From Bemisia tabaci (lineage: Eukaryota > Arthropoda > Insecta > Hemiptera > Aleyrodidae), in the NCBI RefSeq assembly GCF_918797505.1, contig NC_092798.1, positions 2,307,501 through 2,371,500 on the forward strand: a stretch of 64,000 bases of DNA. The letters run 5' to 3'. The notes under the pieces are model-generated. The model saw only the letters and a list, made by a program, of their open reading frames with translations. It searched no databases and was not told the DNA's origin. The position numbers and the translations under genes are program-made. Shown piece after piece: positions 45,788-55,420 of the stretch. Within the stretch, counting starts at the first letter, position 1, and each line of letters begins with the position of its first letter.

Positions 45788-45928
45788 TTGGACTGCATTT
45801 TGCAATTTGGAACTATAATTTCTAGCCCGGTTTAAAAACAACGTATGTGCCATTAGTTTCCCTATGCACATAAGTGTTTTTTCAGAAAAACCAGAATTTA
45901 TAGTTCCAAATTGCAAAATGCAGTCCAT
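45788..45928. mobile_element. family P palindromic MITE
   Basis: TTGGACTGCATTTTGCAATT pairs with AATTGCAAAATGCAGTCC. The middle shares GCACATAAGTGTTTTT with 37400-37705. Confidence 0.83.
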
Positions 45929-46399
45929 TTAGCCCATTCGCGTGCGAAAGAAGGGACGCGGTGAAATCCACCACCTCTTGAAGCTTCTTCGTTCCAGCAA
46001 TATCGCGTTAACTTAATAATGAGCTTCTAAAGAGTTTGCAAATATATCGCTAACTCATCAATTAAAAATGTTGACAACGTGTTACTGGAAGAGGTTTACA
46101 CCTGGAAGGTATAAATTAATTTGGCAATCGAATTTTGGTCTCAGCGAGGTATGAAGCACGATGATCTCCTTGCAACCGACGAAGGGTTGCAATTTCAATG
46201 GTTACATCCCGACAGACATGTGTTCGATGTTATAGCGAGGCTTTTATCTTGAGCTTACATTCCGGGAAGAGGGAGTTTTTGAACTAACAGATTCGCTCTT
46301 GATCGTTCAAGGGTCCTCATCGCAGCATATTTAACTTCACTGAGCTCAAGTGCACTGCGCCTCACTGGGTACTTATAACGTCGAAAAAATTCCCGAATA

Positions 46400-46840
46400 C
46401 TGCCGAGCTAAGGCAGAACGCCGTGTGAAGCTTCAGACGTTGCCAAATTTTGTTTGGCAGAACATGAATTTGAATGCATTTTGCAAAAGGGACCAAGAGC
46501 GTTCCAATGTTGCTAACATTGTGCTACTTTTTTTTACCTTATGCAATTATAAATTGATCACCTAAACAAGCTTTATCTTCACTCCCAATAAACCAGACAT
46601 AATTCAAGACGAAAATTATCTTGGTGGATGTAATGTTTTGCTTGATTTCTGTAATTTTATTGCAAAGAATGTAAGTTGCACAATCTGAGCAACATTGGAG
46701 TGCTCTTAGTTCCTTTATGCAAAATGTAATCCGATTAGGAAAAATTAGTAAATATTTTTCTTCCGATTTTTCAGAGAATTTTTCCGTAATTTAATTTGAA
46801 GCGTCTTAAAATTTCAAGGAAAAATGGACCGAGTTCAAGG
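46400..46840 (-). mobile_element. family A copy, far end missing, interrupted by a MITE
   Basis: CTGCCGAGCTAAGGCAGAAC and GAAGCTTCAGACGTTGCC give the family's right end on the left side. Interior sequence (CCGATTTTTCAGAGAATTTT) resumes after the nested element. The distal terminus was not found. Confidence 0.65.
46476..46727. mobile_element. 250-bp MITE nested in family A
   Basis: GCATTTTGCAAAAGGGACCA pairs with TAGTTCCTTTATGCAAAATG. AGCGTTCCAATGTTGCTAAC pairs with TGAGCAACATTGGAGTGCTC. Confidence 0.78.
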
Positions 46841-46858
46841 CAATGACTTGGGGGAAAG

Positions 46859-46997
46859 GACAAACAAATTCAAGGTATAATAGGCGTGGTCTTTTTACAC
46901 AGAAAATCTCGCATTCGAGTGCAGTTTCGATCTCAGTATCGAATGCTATATTTTTCCTCTAAAAAAACCACGCCTTTATTAAGTTAAATTTGTTTGT
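46859..46997. mobile_element. 139-bp MITE with AGGCGTGGT arms
   Basis: ACAAACAAATTCAAGG and ATAGGCGTGGTCTTTTT on the left pair with AAAAAAACCACGCCTTTA and TTAAATTTGTTTGT on the right. Confidence 0.78.
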
Positions 46998-47403
46998 CGA
47001 ATTGGTAAATGAATTCTTTGGTCTCCTGACAAAAGAATTGCGATCTCGAAATTCGAGCAAAATGACGAGTGGCTGAAAATTGGAACTAATCGATGTCATA
47101 TATCGTACATCGTTCTGACACAAAATATAGCGTCCATCGAATCACTTAAAATACCTCCCGCCTAAAATTACAGAGTTTCATAAAAAAAATGTATGTCGTG
47201 ACGTCACAACGAAGTGTTAGTAGGTGTTTTACGAGCACTTAACGACCTGGTCATTTAGTTGCCTCGTGACCACATCGGATTACCTATTTACGCGATGGCG
47301 TGTCTTCCTTTCTCAAGAGGCAAACTACATTAAATCTTTACTGACCGTTAAAGCTAAGGCAGGAAAACTCTCTCTGCCGCTCGAATTTAAGCCTTATTCT
47401 TTC
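46998..47403. other. unassigned non-coding stretch
   Basis: No shared repeat or exon was seen. Confidence 0.35.
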
Positions 47404-47576
47404 CAGTGGCTTGCGTGCTTTGCGATACATCGATTGATCTGCCATTTAAACCTATGAAAAAAGATCGATGAACATAGTGTTCGTGACGAACCCCTTAATA
47501 ATCGATTTTTCACCCTGGCTTTAAATGGGAATATATCGATAATCGATCATCCAAGCTTCGCCACTGTTCGAACCAC
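47404..47576 (+). mobile_element. family D hAT MITE
   Basis: Ends CAGTGGCTTGCG and AAGCTTCGCCACTG are inverted. The interior matches 15191-15359 closely. No clear 8-bp flank duplication remains. Confidence 0.85.
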
Positions 47577-47707
47577 TTTTTCTAGTCGTGCGAGACGTCC
47601 TAATTCAGGGATGAGAGAATTGGGAGGGAAAAAGTTTTCTTCATTTGTGCTAGTTAGACAGGTTCAACAAAAGTCGGCTTAACTGCATCAAGCATTGCCC
47701 AATTTGT

Positions 47708-48010
47708 TCACATCCCAAGTAGCATTTTCTGACGGAAAAATCATGATGTTTGAAATTAAGTTGCGAATTTTTTTTCTACGATTTTTCGTGGTTTCGATCG
47801 CTAGAATCATCAACGTCTGAGCAATTATCCTCAATCTTGCCGAAACCCGCGAAACCAAGTTTGATAAAATCGACATTTTATCTCAAATTAGCACGATTTT
47901 TCGTTCAGAATTATTGCAATAAATCTTCGTCGATAAAGTCGCAATTCTTCATCTAATAATATTGCAATAAATGAACTTGGATGAAATTGCGGAACATTCT
48001 CTGATTCAAT
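47708..48010 (+). repeat. family Q repeat, copy 1
   Basis: CCAAGTAGCATTTTCTGACG and AATTAAGTTGCGAATTTTTT through TTAGCACGATTTTTCGTTCA align with 50136-50340. It is AT-rich and has no frame. Confidence 0.7.
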
Positions 48011-48144
48011 CGCGACTTGTCAAAATCACTTCTATTCGGGATGTAAATTTTATTATAATGTAAAGGACGAAAATCATTGAAGAGGAATCATAGAGTACGT
48101 AATGAGAGAAAATCGCAGAAAATTTTAAGGTGTTATGTTGAATG

Positions 48145-48356
48145 CACTGGAAAAAAAATACATCGGAGCTAGAGTCGAGACTCTTAAAAACATCGACAAG
48201 AAAAAATACTCTTGATTCAATCGGATTTTTGCTTAAATCAAGAACCAAGCTCCTTAATTTGAGTGGATTTCCTTTTGATTTAAGCTTAAATCTGATTGAA
48301 TCAAGAGTATTTTTTCTTGTCAATGTTTTCAAGAGTCCGGACTCTGGATCCAATGT

Positions 48357-48407
<51 letters not shown>

Positions 48408-48413
48408 CCCAGT
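48145..48413. mobile_element. family E palindromic MITE ending in a T50 run
   Basis: CACTGGAAAAAAAATACATC at the left faces GATCCAATGTG followed by 50 T residues (48358-48407) and CCCAGT. Arms with GATTTAAGCTTAAATC-type words match 8645-8874. The T run has expanded from the short T stretch of the other copy. Confidence 0.85.
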
Positions 48414-48795
48414 ATGTCATTTTAACGGAATCACTATTTGGGGGTATGAGTTCAGACTATCTGGACCCTCTCTGCCAATAGAGCTATTGTAGAGGTGACG
48501 GGTGGTGGAGTAGGGAGCTAGGGCCAATATTCCATGAAGTAACGAAACTGAATGCCTGTCCGGACCGCGCCGCGTCGCTGAAATTCATCGGCTGAGTCTT
48601 CCAAGAACGGCGTCGGTTCAGTAAGCGTTTTGCCGAACAATCGTCTCTGTCAGGGGCGTCAGCACATTGCAGCGAAGCAATTCTCGCGAATTTTCCGATT
48701 TGCTCACGCGCGTATTTAACTCTTTCATGCACTCATAACTCACTTTCGACTGGGTAGGGATTGACGTGTTTATCGAAAAAGCGGACCACACATAA
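48414..48795. other. unassigned non-coding stretch
   Basis: It is moderately GC-rich at 48540-48720, with no recognisable coding sequence. Confidence 0.35.
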
Positions 48796-48917
48796 CGTCG
48801 CTCTTCAGACGTAAAGGCGTATCACTATATCAGCATGAGTCCCAGAAAACATAGAGTTATACGGGAAACAGGGCTCATGTGGAAATGAAGCTGCGCCCTT
48901 ACGTCAAAAGAGCGACG
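48796..48917. mobile_element. 122-bp MITE with CGTCGCTCTT ends and a family B-like centre
   Basis: CGTCGCTCTTCAGACGTAAA pairs with TTACGTCAAAAGAGCGACG. The middle has GCATGAGTCCC and CAGGGCTCATGTGG. Confidence 0.82.
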
Positions 48918-49172
48918 ATAAATCAGAGCACCACCGTTGTATTATTGAATTTGTATATAAAAAAATGGCTTGTTTTAAAGTGTTCACGTCGGTTTTATCC
49001 GTATAAAATAGTCAGTGGAAAACTTGCAACGTCGCAAATTGAGGTATGGCTTTTTCTTACTTTACCGTCGGTGATGAGGAAATGTGTAATTGCGCACGCG
49101 CTAAGGTGTAATTTCAACGGTAATAGTCATCTTCCTCCGTTGAGTTGAAGCGCTGGGGTTGACGGCGCTCTG

Positions 49173-49230
49173 AGCAACTATTTCACCTTGGAAGTGTTGC
49201 ACAGTATCAGACGGAAATGAAGGCGCACTG
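49173..49230 (+). repeat. family J core
   Basis: GAGCAACTATTTCACCTTGG, GTGTTGCACAGTATCAGACG and AAATGAAGGCGC are the best-preserved core words. Confidence 0.75.
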
Positions 49231-49279
49231 CCCTACGTAAATTGACTGGTATCGTGTACCACCTGTGCAGAGTTCTACA

Positions 49280-49532
49280 CTGCCGTGCTAAGAAAGAACG
49301 CCGTATGAGCCTTTATGCGTTGCCAAAATTCCTTTGATAAAACACGAATTTCCTGGGAAACTTGTGGATATTTTCTTTCCAATTTTTCAGATAATTTTGT
49401 TCACAATTTCACCAAAAATTCCTGAAAATTTAAAGGGAAAATATTCATAGCTTTCCTCAAAAATGAACATTTTATCGGAGGAAATTTGGCAACTCTCGAA
49501 TGTTCGTACGGCGTTCTTCCTTAGCACGGCAG
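49280..49532 (-). mobile_element. family A MITE, inverted
   Basis: CTGCCGTGCTAAGAAAGAAC with GAGCCTTTATGCGTTGCC at the left and CTCTCGAATGTTCGTACGGC then TTCCTTAGCACGGCAG at the right. Confidence 0.9.
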
Positions 49533-50135
49533 TATTGAGGGAAAGAGTGAGTGTACCCCGGACCGCGTTACGTAACGCTTGACGTTAGCTTCTTTGAAAA
49601 TGAATTGTAACATTTTATTTGAAAATATTTTGACATTTTTTAATTTTTTTTCTTTTACATCAATAAAAACCATCTTTTTTTCTTTCTTTTGTTGGAGGTT
49701 GATACCTACTTTCTTCTTTGAACTTATGATTAAAAAATATTCCTACTATTACTTTCGCCTTTGTCTTTTTCTTTAATTTTTGCCTCCATTGCATTATAAC
49801 GAGCAAAAAAATGAAGGAGGGAGGGATGCGGAGGTTTATTGGTGATTTTTTAAAATTTGGGATGGGTCCTTTCTTCGGGGGCTGTAAACCTGGCCTTAAA
49901 CCTAACGAGTGCCTTTTGGGATGGAGGGGGTTAAAAATCCGATTTTCAACGTTACATATTTTACAACTGAACGTTTTCTGCTAGATAGAACTAAGCGCCA
50001 ATTTGAGTTCCTTTGGAGGATTTTAGAATCCCGGACAGCGCATTCTATCAAACGGAACTGAGCGCCAAGAGAAATCATCGTGAGCACAGGACAGAGTGAG
50101 CTCCTCAGTCCCACCTGCTATTCCAACCCGCCCCA
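49533..50135. other. unassigned non-coding stretch
   Basis: A T-rich run lies at about 49630-49700. CCGCGTTACGTAACGCTTGA at about 49563 recalls the ends at 35512. No exon is supported. Confidence 0.4.
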
Positions 50136-50560
50136 AGTAGCATTTTTCAACAGAAAAATCGCAATATTTTGAAATTAAGTTACGGTTTTTTTCTTATTTT
50201 TTAGTGATAAAATCGCCAGGACTATCAACATTTAAGTGATTATTTCGATTTGTCACAATTTCATCTCTATAAAATCGAAATTTTATCTCAATTTATCACG
50301 ATTTTTTGTTCAATATTATTCGTTCACACAATCGCCGTCAACACTCTCGCGGTTTCATTGCAAATTTATGAAGTGAAATCACACTTTATCGCAAGATATA
50401 TCCTCGATGAAATCGCGATGTTCACACAATCGCCGTCAACACTCTCGCGGTTTCATTGCAAATTTATGAAGTGTAATCACACTTTATCGCAAGATATATC
50501 CTCGATGAAATCGCGATACATTCTCCGATAAAATCGCAATTTTCAGCGATCACTACTACC
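50136..50560 (+). repeat. family Q repeat, copy 2, with a recent tandem duplication
   Basis: CCAAGTAGCATTTTTCAACA and ATTTTATCTCAATTTATCAC match copy 1. A 98-bp segment is duplicated within it. Confidence 0.75.
50322..50517 (+). repeat. 98-bp tandem duplication, one mismatch
   Basis: Units 50322-50419 and 50420-50517 both start GTTCACACAATCGCCGTCAA and differ at a single base (GAAATCAC versus GTAATCAC). Confidence 0.95.
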
Positions 50561-50645
50561 TGAGGCATTCCTTTTCTTCCCCCTTTGCCGCTTAGGTCCG
50601 ATTACTAGAAATACATCTAAATAACCCTCAAGGTTGATTTCAATA

Positions 50646-51143
50646 CTGCCGTGCTAAGGAAGAACGCCGCATGAGCATCCGAATGTTGCCAAATTTCCTC
50701 TTAGAAAATATCCATTTTTGAAGAAACATATGAATAATTTTCCTCGAAATTTTCAGACTTTTTAGATCAAATTGCGAACAAAATCCTCCGAAAAATCGGA
50801 GGAGAAATCTGCCATGCTGAGCGAGGATGCCGTGAATCCATCAACATTTTCTTACGTTTTTTGGAACTTAACTTTTTATGAAATAAAAACTTTTTCACCC
50901 ATGCACCTCAAATTTTCAGGTTAAATTCTTGATAGTATTTGCGAAATAATTCAGTAAAAATAAAAACATTGGCCCAGGATACACGATTTTTTCGGCTGTG
51001 ATAGATTGTTTCCAAAAAATGAAAATGGCGTTTTTGCGTTGCACGGCAGAAATATTCACACATTTTTCTGAAAATGTGTTGTTATTCGAAGGAAATTTGG
51101 GAAGGCCTGATGGCTCATACGGCGTTGGTCATTGGCACGGTAG
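50646..51143 (+). mobile_element. family A element containing another family A element
   Basis: The outer copy starts CTGCCGTGCTAAGGAAGAAC with GAGCATCCGAATGTTGCC and ends GGCTCATACGGCGTTGGTCA then TTGGCACGGTAG. It ends 52 bp from the NCX splice donor. Confidence 0.85.
50809..51049. mobile_element. nested diverged family A element
   Basis: CTGCCATGCTGAGCGAGGAT starts it and ATGGCGTTTTTGCGTTGCAC then GGCAG ends it. The interior differs strongly from the outer copy. Confidence 0.72.
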
Positions 51144-51188
51144 AGCGGGCATTCATTTTGAAGGGAGGAAAAATAAGAAAACGGAGGT

Positions 51189-51196
51189 ACTCACTG
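51189..51196 (-). other. 5' splice site at the end of the NCX exon
   Basis: On the minus strand the exon ends ACCCA and is followed by GTGAGTACC, a good donor; the GT is at 51194-51193. Translation past it stops at once at TGA. The break falls after the CBD2 motif HFQNNET, the place where vertebrate NCX1 exon 2 joins its alternatively spliced exons. Confidence 0.85.
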
Positions 51197-52783
51197 GGTC
51201 TCGTTATTCTGGAAATGGAGGACGCCGGTGAGCTCGCCGTAGTGATCCCCGTACTTGGCGGTCCCGTTCTGGGTGTAGAAGGGCACATCCACGGCCCCGC
51301 GGGCCCCGCTGCTCCGGTACACGGTCACCTTGAGCTCGCCCACGTTCTCGGCCGTCTCCAACTTGGGGTCGGCGAAGCCGAACGACCCGCAGTGGTCGTC
51401 GTCGAGGATCATGACGACGGCCGTGGCCGGCTGCCCCAAGTTGACGACCCCCTCGCCGCCGACCGTCCGGGCCTTGGTCAGGTGCACGTAGAAGTGCTCG
51501 TTCTCCTCGAACACATCGTCGTCGATGATCTGGAGCGTGATCCGCTGCTCGGCCTCCCCCGGCTGGAACACGATCGTCCCAGAGGCGCCCACGTAGTCGG
51601 ACCCGGCGACGGCCGTCCCGTCCTCCGTCGTGAAGTCCACCTTGACCGTGTCCCGGAGCGCCTTCTCGTCGGCCACCTCGCGGGCCACCGTCACGTCGAA
51701 GCTCCCGATGTTCTCGAGCACCGTGTAGTACTGCGGTCGGAAGAAGACCTGCGTCCCCTCGGGGGCCGGCGCGATCTTCTGGTTCGAGTCCTCCCGGATG
51801 GAGATCTTCGAGTGGTGGCTGCCCGTCAGCATCCGCGAGGCTTGCACGCGGTAGAAGGCTCTGGACTTGGGGAGGTTGGCCATGATCCTCTCTTGAGCGA
51901 GGCGCTCCAGCTCGTCCATGGACATGCCCGGGTTCTCCTTCTTGAGCATGCGCAGCGTGTCGGCCAGGGACTCGGGGTCTTTGGAGTCCTCGAGGATCTC
52001 CTCCTCCGGCTCCATGGCCATGTTGATCTCGCCCGACTCGGCGGCGACGATGACGCGGTTCCGGTTGAGCCGGAGGCTCTTGAAGGAGTGCGACTGGGAG
52101 CGGTCGGCCATGTAGGCGGTGAGCACGGTGGCCGGGAAGAAGAGGAAGGTGAGGATGCCCTCCCAGACCTCGACGACGCCCTCGCTGATGACCGCCAGGA
52201 TGAGGTAGAGCCAGATGTAGGCGAAGACGGACCACGTGGCCGTCACGAAGAAGACCCGCAGGTGCTTGATCTTCCGCACCTCGCCGTCGGGGACGACGTA
52301 GACGCACAGGGAGATGATGACGAAGAGGTTGTAGGCGGCCGAGCCGACGATGGTGCCGGGACCGAGGTCGCCGGCAGTAAAGTTCTTGGCGTAGATCTCT
52401 ATGATTGAAAGGAGGATCTCGGGGGCTGAGGAGCCGAGGGCCATGAGGGTGAGGTTGGCGACGGTCTCGTTCCAGACGCGAACAGTGACGGTCTGCTCGG
52501 TGCCGTCCTTCTTCTTGACCTTGATCTTCCGCTCGGAGGAGGTGATGACCTCGATGGCGGACATGAAGCGGTCGGAGATGATGGAGACGCCGAGGAACAT
52601 GAAGATGAGGCTGAGGAAGTAGACGATTCCGCGGAGGACGACCTCGGAGGTGGAGAGGCCGTGCTGCGGCTGCCAGACGGAGAGGATGAGGCCGTCCTGG
52701 CACTGCGTCGCGTTGTCCAGGTGCACCGACTCATCCTGCGCGGCGCTGAGCGGGAGGCCGGACAGCAGGAGAGCCAGCACCAT
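51195..52783 (-). CDS. Calx: Na+/Ca2+ exchanger (NCX/CALX), large N-terminal coding exon, partial gene
   Basis: This exon encodes the first 529 residues of a plasma-membrane sodium/calcium exchanger, which extrudes Ca2+ using the Na+ gradient. Seen from M1 at 52783: signal peptide MVLALLLSGLPLSAA; NAT glycosylation sequon at 24-26; TM1 about 49-71; the alpha-1 repeat in TM2-TM3 with GSSAPE (117-122) and GPGTIVGSAAYN (141-152); TM4 about 175-200; TM5 about 206-224; a basic segment after TM5 at the XIP position; Calx-beta domain 1 about 345-465 with acidic Ca2+-binding clusters DDD at 421-423 and 461-463; the start of CBD2 from about 466. The frame ends at a GTGAGT donor, splitting a Gln codon after base two. 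Family members are about 900-970 residues, so TM6-10, the alpha-2 repeat and most of CBD2 lie on other exons not found here. The start was chosen because a signal peptide follows it; the frame stays open upstream to 53167, but that stretch is Arg-rich low complexity. Third codon positions are mostly G or C, unlike the AT-rich surroundings. Family assignment is secure; the symbol follows the Drosophila orthologue. Confidence 0.96.
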
Positions 52784-52797
52784 CGGGGCTGATTCCT

Positions 52798-53032
52798 CTG
52801 CAAGGGGGTTACTCCTCTTCGCGGGGCTATTCGCACGACGACGTCCACGATCCCATGGCGAGCGCGAGGGCACCTTCCGTCGCGACGCGGACACACTGAC
52901 TGAGCGTCGCGGCGCTCGTGCAACAACCCGACGCCCCCCGCCCCGACGCCCCCCGCCCCGCCCCTCCCCGCAGCGTCGCCGCCGCCGCCGCGCCGCCGCG
53001 CTGTCTTGACCGAAATTCTCCCCGAGACTTAC
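52798..53032 (-). other. candidate short 5' UTR intron upstream of the NCX start
   Basis: On the minus strand ACAGCGGG is followed by GTAAGT (GT at 53032-53031), and a pyrimidine-rich AACCCCCTTGCAG ends at 52798, 14 bases before the NCX ATG. The pair would define a 235-bp GC-rich intron. Vertebrate NCX genes also have an intron just upstream of the start codon. Only the splice motifs are seen; the acceptor could pair with a more distant donor. Confidence 0.4.
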
Positions 53033-53160
53033 CCCGCTGTCGCCGGCCACCGCGACGCCAGATCGCGGGTTCGCGGGTTCGCGGGTTCGCGGGTTCGCGG
53101 GTCGAGCCCCCTTCACCCCCCTCGAGATCTCTCGACTTTTTACCGGGTTCTTTGCAGTGT
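52800..53160 (-). promoter_or_regulatory. GC- and CpG-rich island at the 5' side of NCX, with an 8-bp tandem repeat
   Basis: This stretch is rich in CG dinucleotides and C/G runs, in sharp contrast with its AT-rich surroundings. It contains GCGGGTTC repeated four times plus a partial unit at 53065-53103 and a (CCG)n-like run at 52976-53000. It could be a 5' UTR or promoter-proximal segment. No TATA box or initiator can be assigned, so promoter function is inference. Confidence 0.4.
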
Positions 53161-53827
53161 TCGTCAAATGAGAGGCTCCAAGCCGGAGAGGCTTAATTGC
53201 ATTGAAACGTGGCGAAATTTCACCGCATGGCTCGTTCTTTTATCTATTTTCTAACGGGAATGACGACTACGTGTCTCTTCTACATTTGACGGTAGAAAAC
53301 CAAGGGGGAAAATTGGGAAATAAGGCTAAAATACATACTTTAAAGAAACTGAGACGAGATCCCGGCCACCACCATGTAGGGCTCGGGTTTTCCATTTTTT
53401 TTAAAAGTTTTTTTTTAAAATTTTTATTGTATTTTTGACTGAAAATGACTCAGTTTTGAGTCGAAACGTCTCGGTTGATTTGAATTGTGTATTTTAGCCG
53501 TGTTTTCCGTTTTCCCCCCTTTGTTTCCTTCTGCTGCCATCGCCTCGGGCTACTCTGTAAAAATTTCTTTCTAAATTTGACCGAGTTTATCAGAAACAAA
53601 ACAACCCACATTCAATTGAAACCGGGAGAAAGAGGTTTGAGGTTTTATTCCCCCGTCAGACTCGATGTAAAAAATAAACTTTAATCCCTCTTTTCACAAA
53701 CTAACTTTTTTTTCGACTTTGAGTTTTTGACCGGAGAAAATATACGACTCGAGGGACACAAAAACACCTTTACTCAATTTTTTGAAAATGTAGGTTGCTT
53801 CCTTTCTGATAAACTCGGTCCAGTTAG
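53161..53827. other. unassigned non-coding stretch upstream of NCX
   Basis: It is AT-rich with T runs at about 53395-53430. It could be promoter, first intron or intergenic sequence. Confidence 0.4.
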
Positions 53828-53965
53828 CAGTCCGTGCTAGAGAAGAACGACTCATGAGCCTTCAGCCGTTACTATATTTTCGCGGATAAAACACGAATTT
53901 TCTGGGAAAATTGTGCATTGTTTTCTCCAACTTTTTCAAAGACTCGCAATTTCATTCTCGAAGTC
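53828..53965 (-). mobile_element. family A fragment
   Basis: GTCCGTGCTAGAGAAGAACG and ATGAGCCTTCAGCCGTTAC give one end. The copy is replaced by family K at about 53970 and its other end was not found. Confidence 0.65.
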
Positions 53966-53969
53966 TTTA

Positions 53970-54216
53970 TTCCGCGGACGGAAAACCTAACTCCACCCCT
54001 AGGTTGCGAAATTGATTCAAGCTATTCAGTTTTTTTACAAAAATGTACCCGAGCAATTTTTTTTAAAACGTTTCTGAATTTTTCATGAGATCAGTAGAAA
54101 CATCAGCGAAATTTTCGATGAGAAATGCCCAAGATATTCTCACTAAAAAGCGATTTGCGCCAAACAATTTGGCAACATTTGAAATACAGTTACATTTTTT
54201 CGTGAGGAGAACGACG
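53970..54216. mobile_element. family K MITE
   Basis: TTCCGCGGACGGAAAACCTA and TTTTTCGTGAGGAGAACGAC mark the ends. GAGAAATGCCCAAGATATTC is a shared inner word. Confidence 0.75.
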
Positions 54217-54784
54217 CGCGACGGGGAAATAATTGAAAATGAAACTTCAAAGAAGCGTTTAAAGATACAACGGAGAAAAAAAGTTTGAAAGAAGAGGAAG
54301 CATGAACAACAACGAAGGATGGATATACACGCCCAGGATCAACGAATGGGGGAACCGCAACCTCACAACTATGCTTAACCAATTAACGAAGCGCATACAG
54401 ATGAAATTGAGCCATACGACTGGTTTTATGAAAGTTAACTTACCACTTCACAGTGCAAACTATAAAATGCTTCGATAAATCCAACCCCTGAGAACATCCC
54501 ACGACCTACATCCCCATCCAAGCATAGTGCGTTATTGACATCCTCCTCAGACGTCCGAAGCAGTTAAAGGAAATCGCCCTCCCACCCCTCCCCCCTGGGA
54601 GGGGATCTTTACTGTTTCCATCCTTTTCTTGTTGCGTCTTTCCCCTTCTCTATCGACCGAATTTTCCACTTTATGTCAGAGAGAGCACGTGAATAATTAA
54701 AGGGGGACCCTCATCAACAAGTGACACCACTTCCACTGCTACCTGTTGATCGTCCAGAGCCGTGCGGATTTGCGGTATTGAAAT
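54217..54784. other. unassigned non-coding stretch
   Basis: No shared repeat or exon was seen. Confidence 0.35.
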
Positions 54785-54909
54785 TGGACGTATTTCTATC
54801 AAACGGAACTATGTGCATTAAGCCGTGAGCCCTGAGACCCATAAGAATACGTGCATAGCAGGGCTCACGTCATAATGCACATAGTTCTGTTTGACAGAAA
54901 TGCGTCCAA
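54785..54909. mobile_element. family B MITE
   Basis: TTGGACGTATTTCTATCAAA and TTGACAGAAATGCGTCCAA are inverted ends. GTGAGCCCTGAGACCCATAA and CAGGGCTCACGTCATAATGC fill the middle. It is one of the best-preserved copies. Confidence 0.9.
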
Positions 54910-55190
54910 TTGAAACTTTATTGAATGGAAAAGGATACTTAATCGAGATAAATTCCGGAAGTGGCGGGGTGAGTTTGTTTCGATCTCGTGAGAGGAAAGA
55001 TTTATGCCGCTGGTTTAATTTTTAGAAAAAAGATGAGTTCTTTAGGAAGTTATGAAAGGTATACTTTAACCGAATCAATGGCGGATGAAAACCGTGATCG
55101 ATATTGAGAGCGTCATTTGATGTGATCAATGACTTTCGTTCGGCCAATATCCATAAGTAATTGGACCATAAAAACGTATGAGGAGCTTGA

Positions 55191-55420
55191 AGGACAAGGC
55201 GCAAAAGTGCAATATTGAAAATATTGAGATATTCATGAATTCATCAAAAACTGGTTTGAAATTAGGTATATTCCGTGGAAAATTCGCAAATAAAATCCAA
55301 CTTTAAAGCATCAAAGAGTGAGTTTAAACCTCCTTTCCGCTATGAGGCTCCATGTAATTTTGAAACCTTAAACACGTACTTTCTTGAAATAGCAAGAACT
55401 GCATTTATGCGCCTTGTCCT
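55191..55420. mobile_element. family M MITE, copy 2
   Basis: AGGACAAGGCGCAAAAGTGC and TTATGCGCCTTGTCCT are inverted ends. The interior aligns with 5661-5886. Confidence 0.87.

Noticed and set aside
51074..52408. 444-codon open frame on the plus strand
   Set aside because: It is antisense to the NCX exon, made of Val/Leu/Asp/Gly-rich low-complexity sequence, and arises from the GC-rich codons of the real gene.
51204..52703. 499-codon frame on the minus strand in another phase
   Set aside because: It is a shifted reading of the NCX exon, rich in Arg, Pro, His and Gly, without domains.
52784..53167. 128-residue N-terminal extension of NCX from an upstream ATG
   Set aside because: It is Arg/Gly-rich low complexity over a GC-rich repeat, would bury the signal peptide inside the protein, and crosses a candidate intron.
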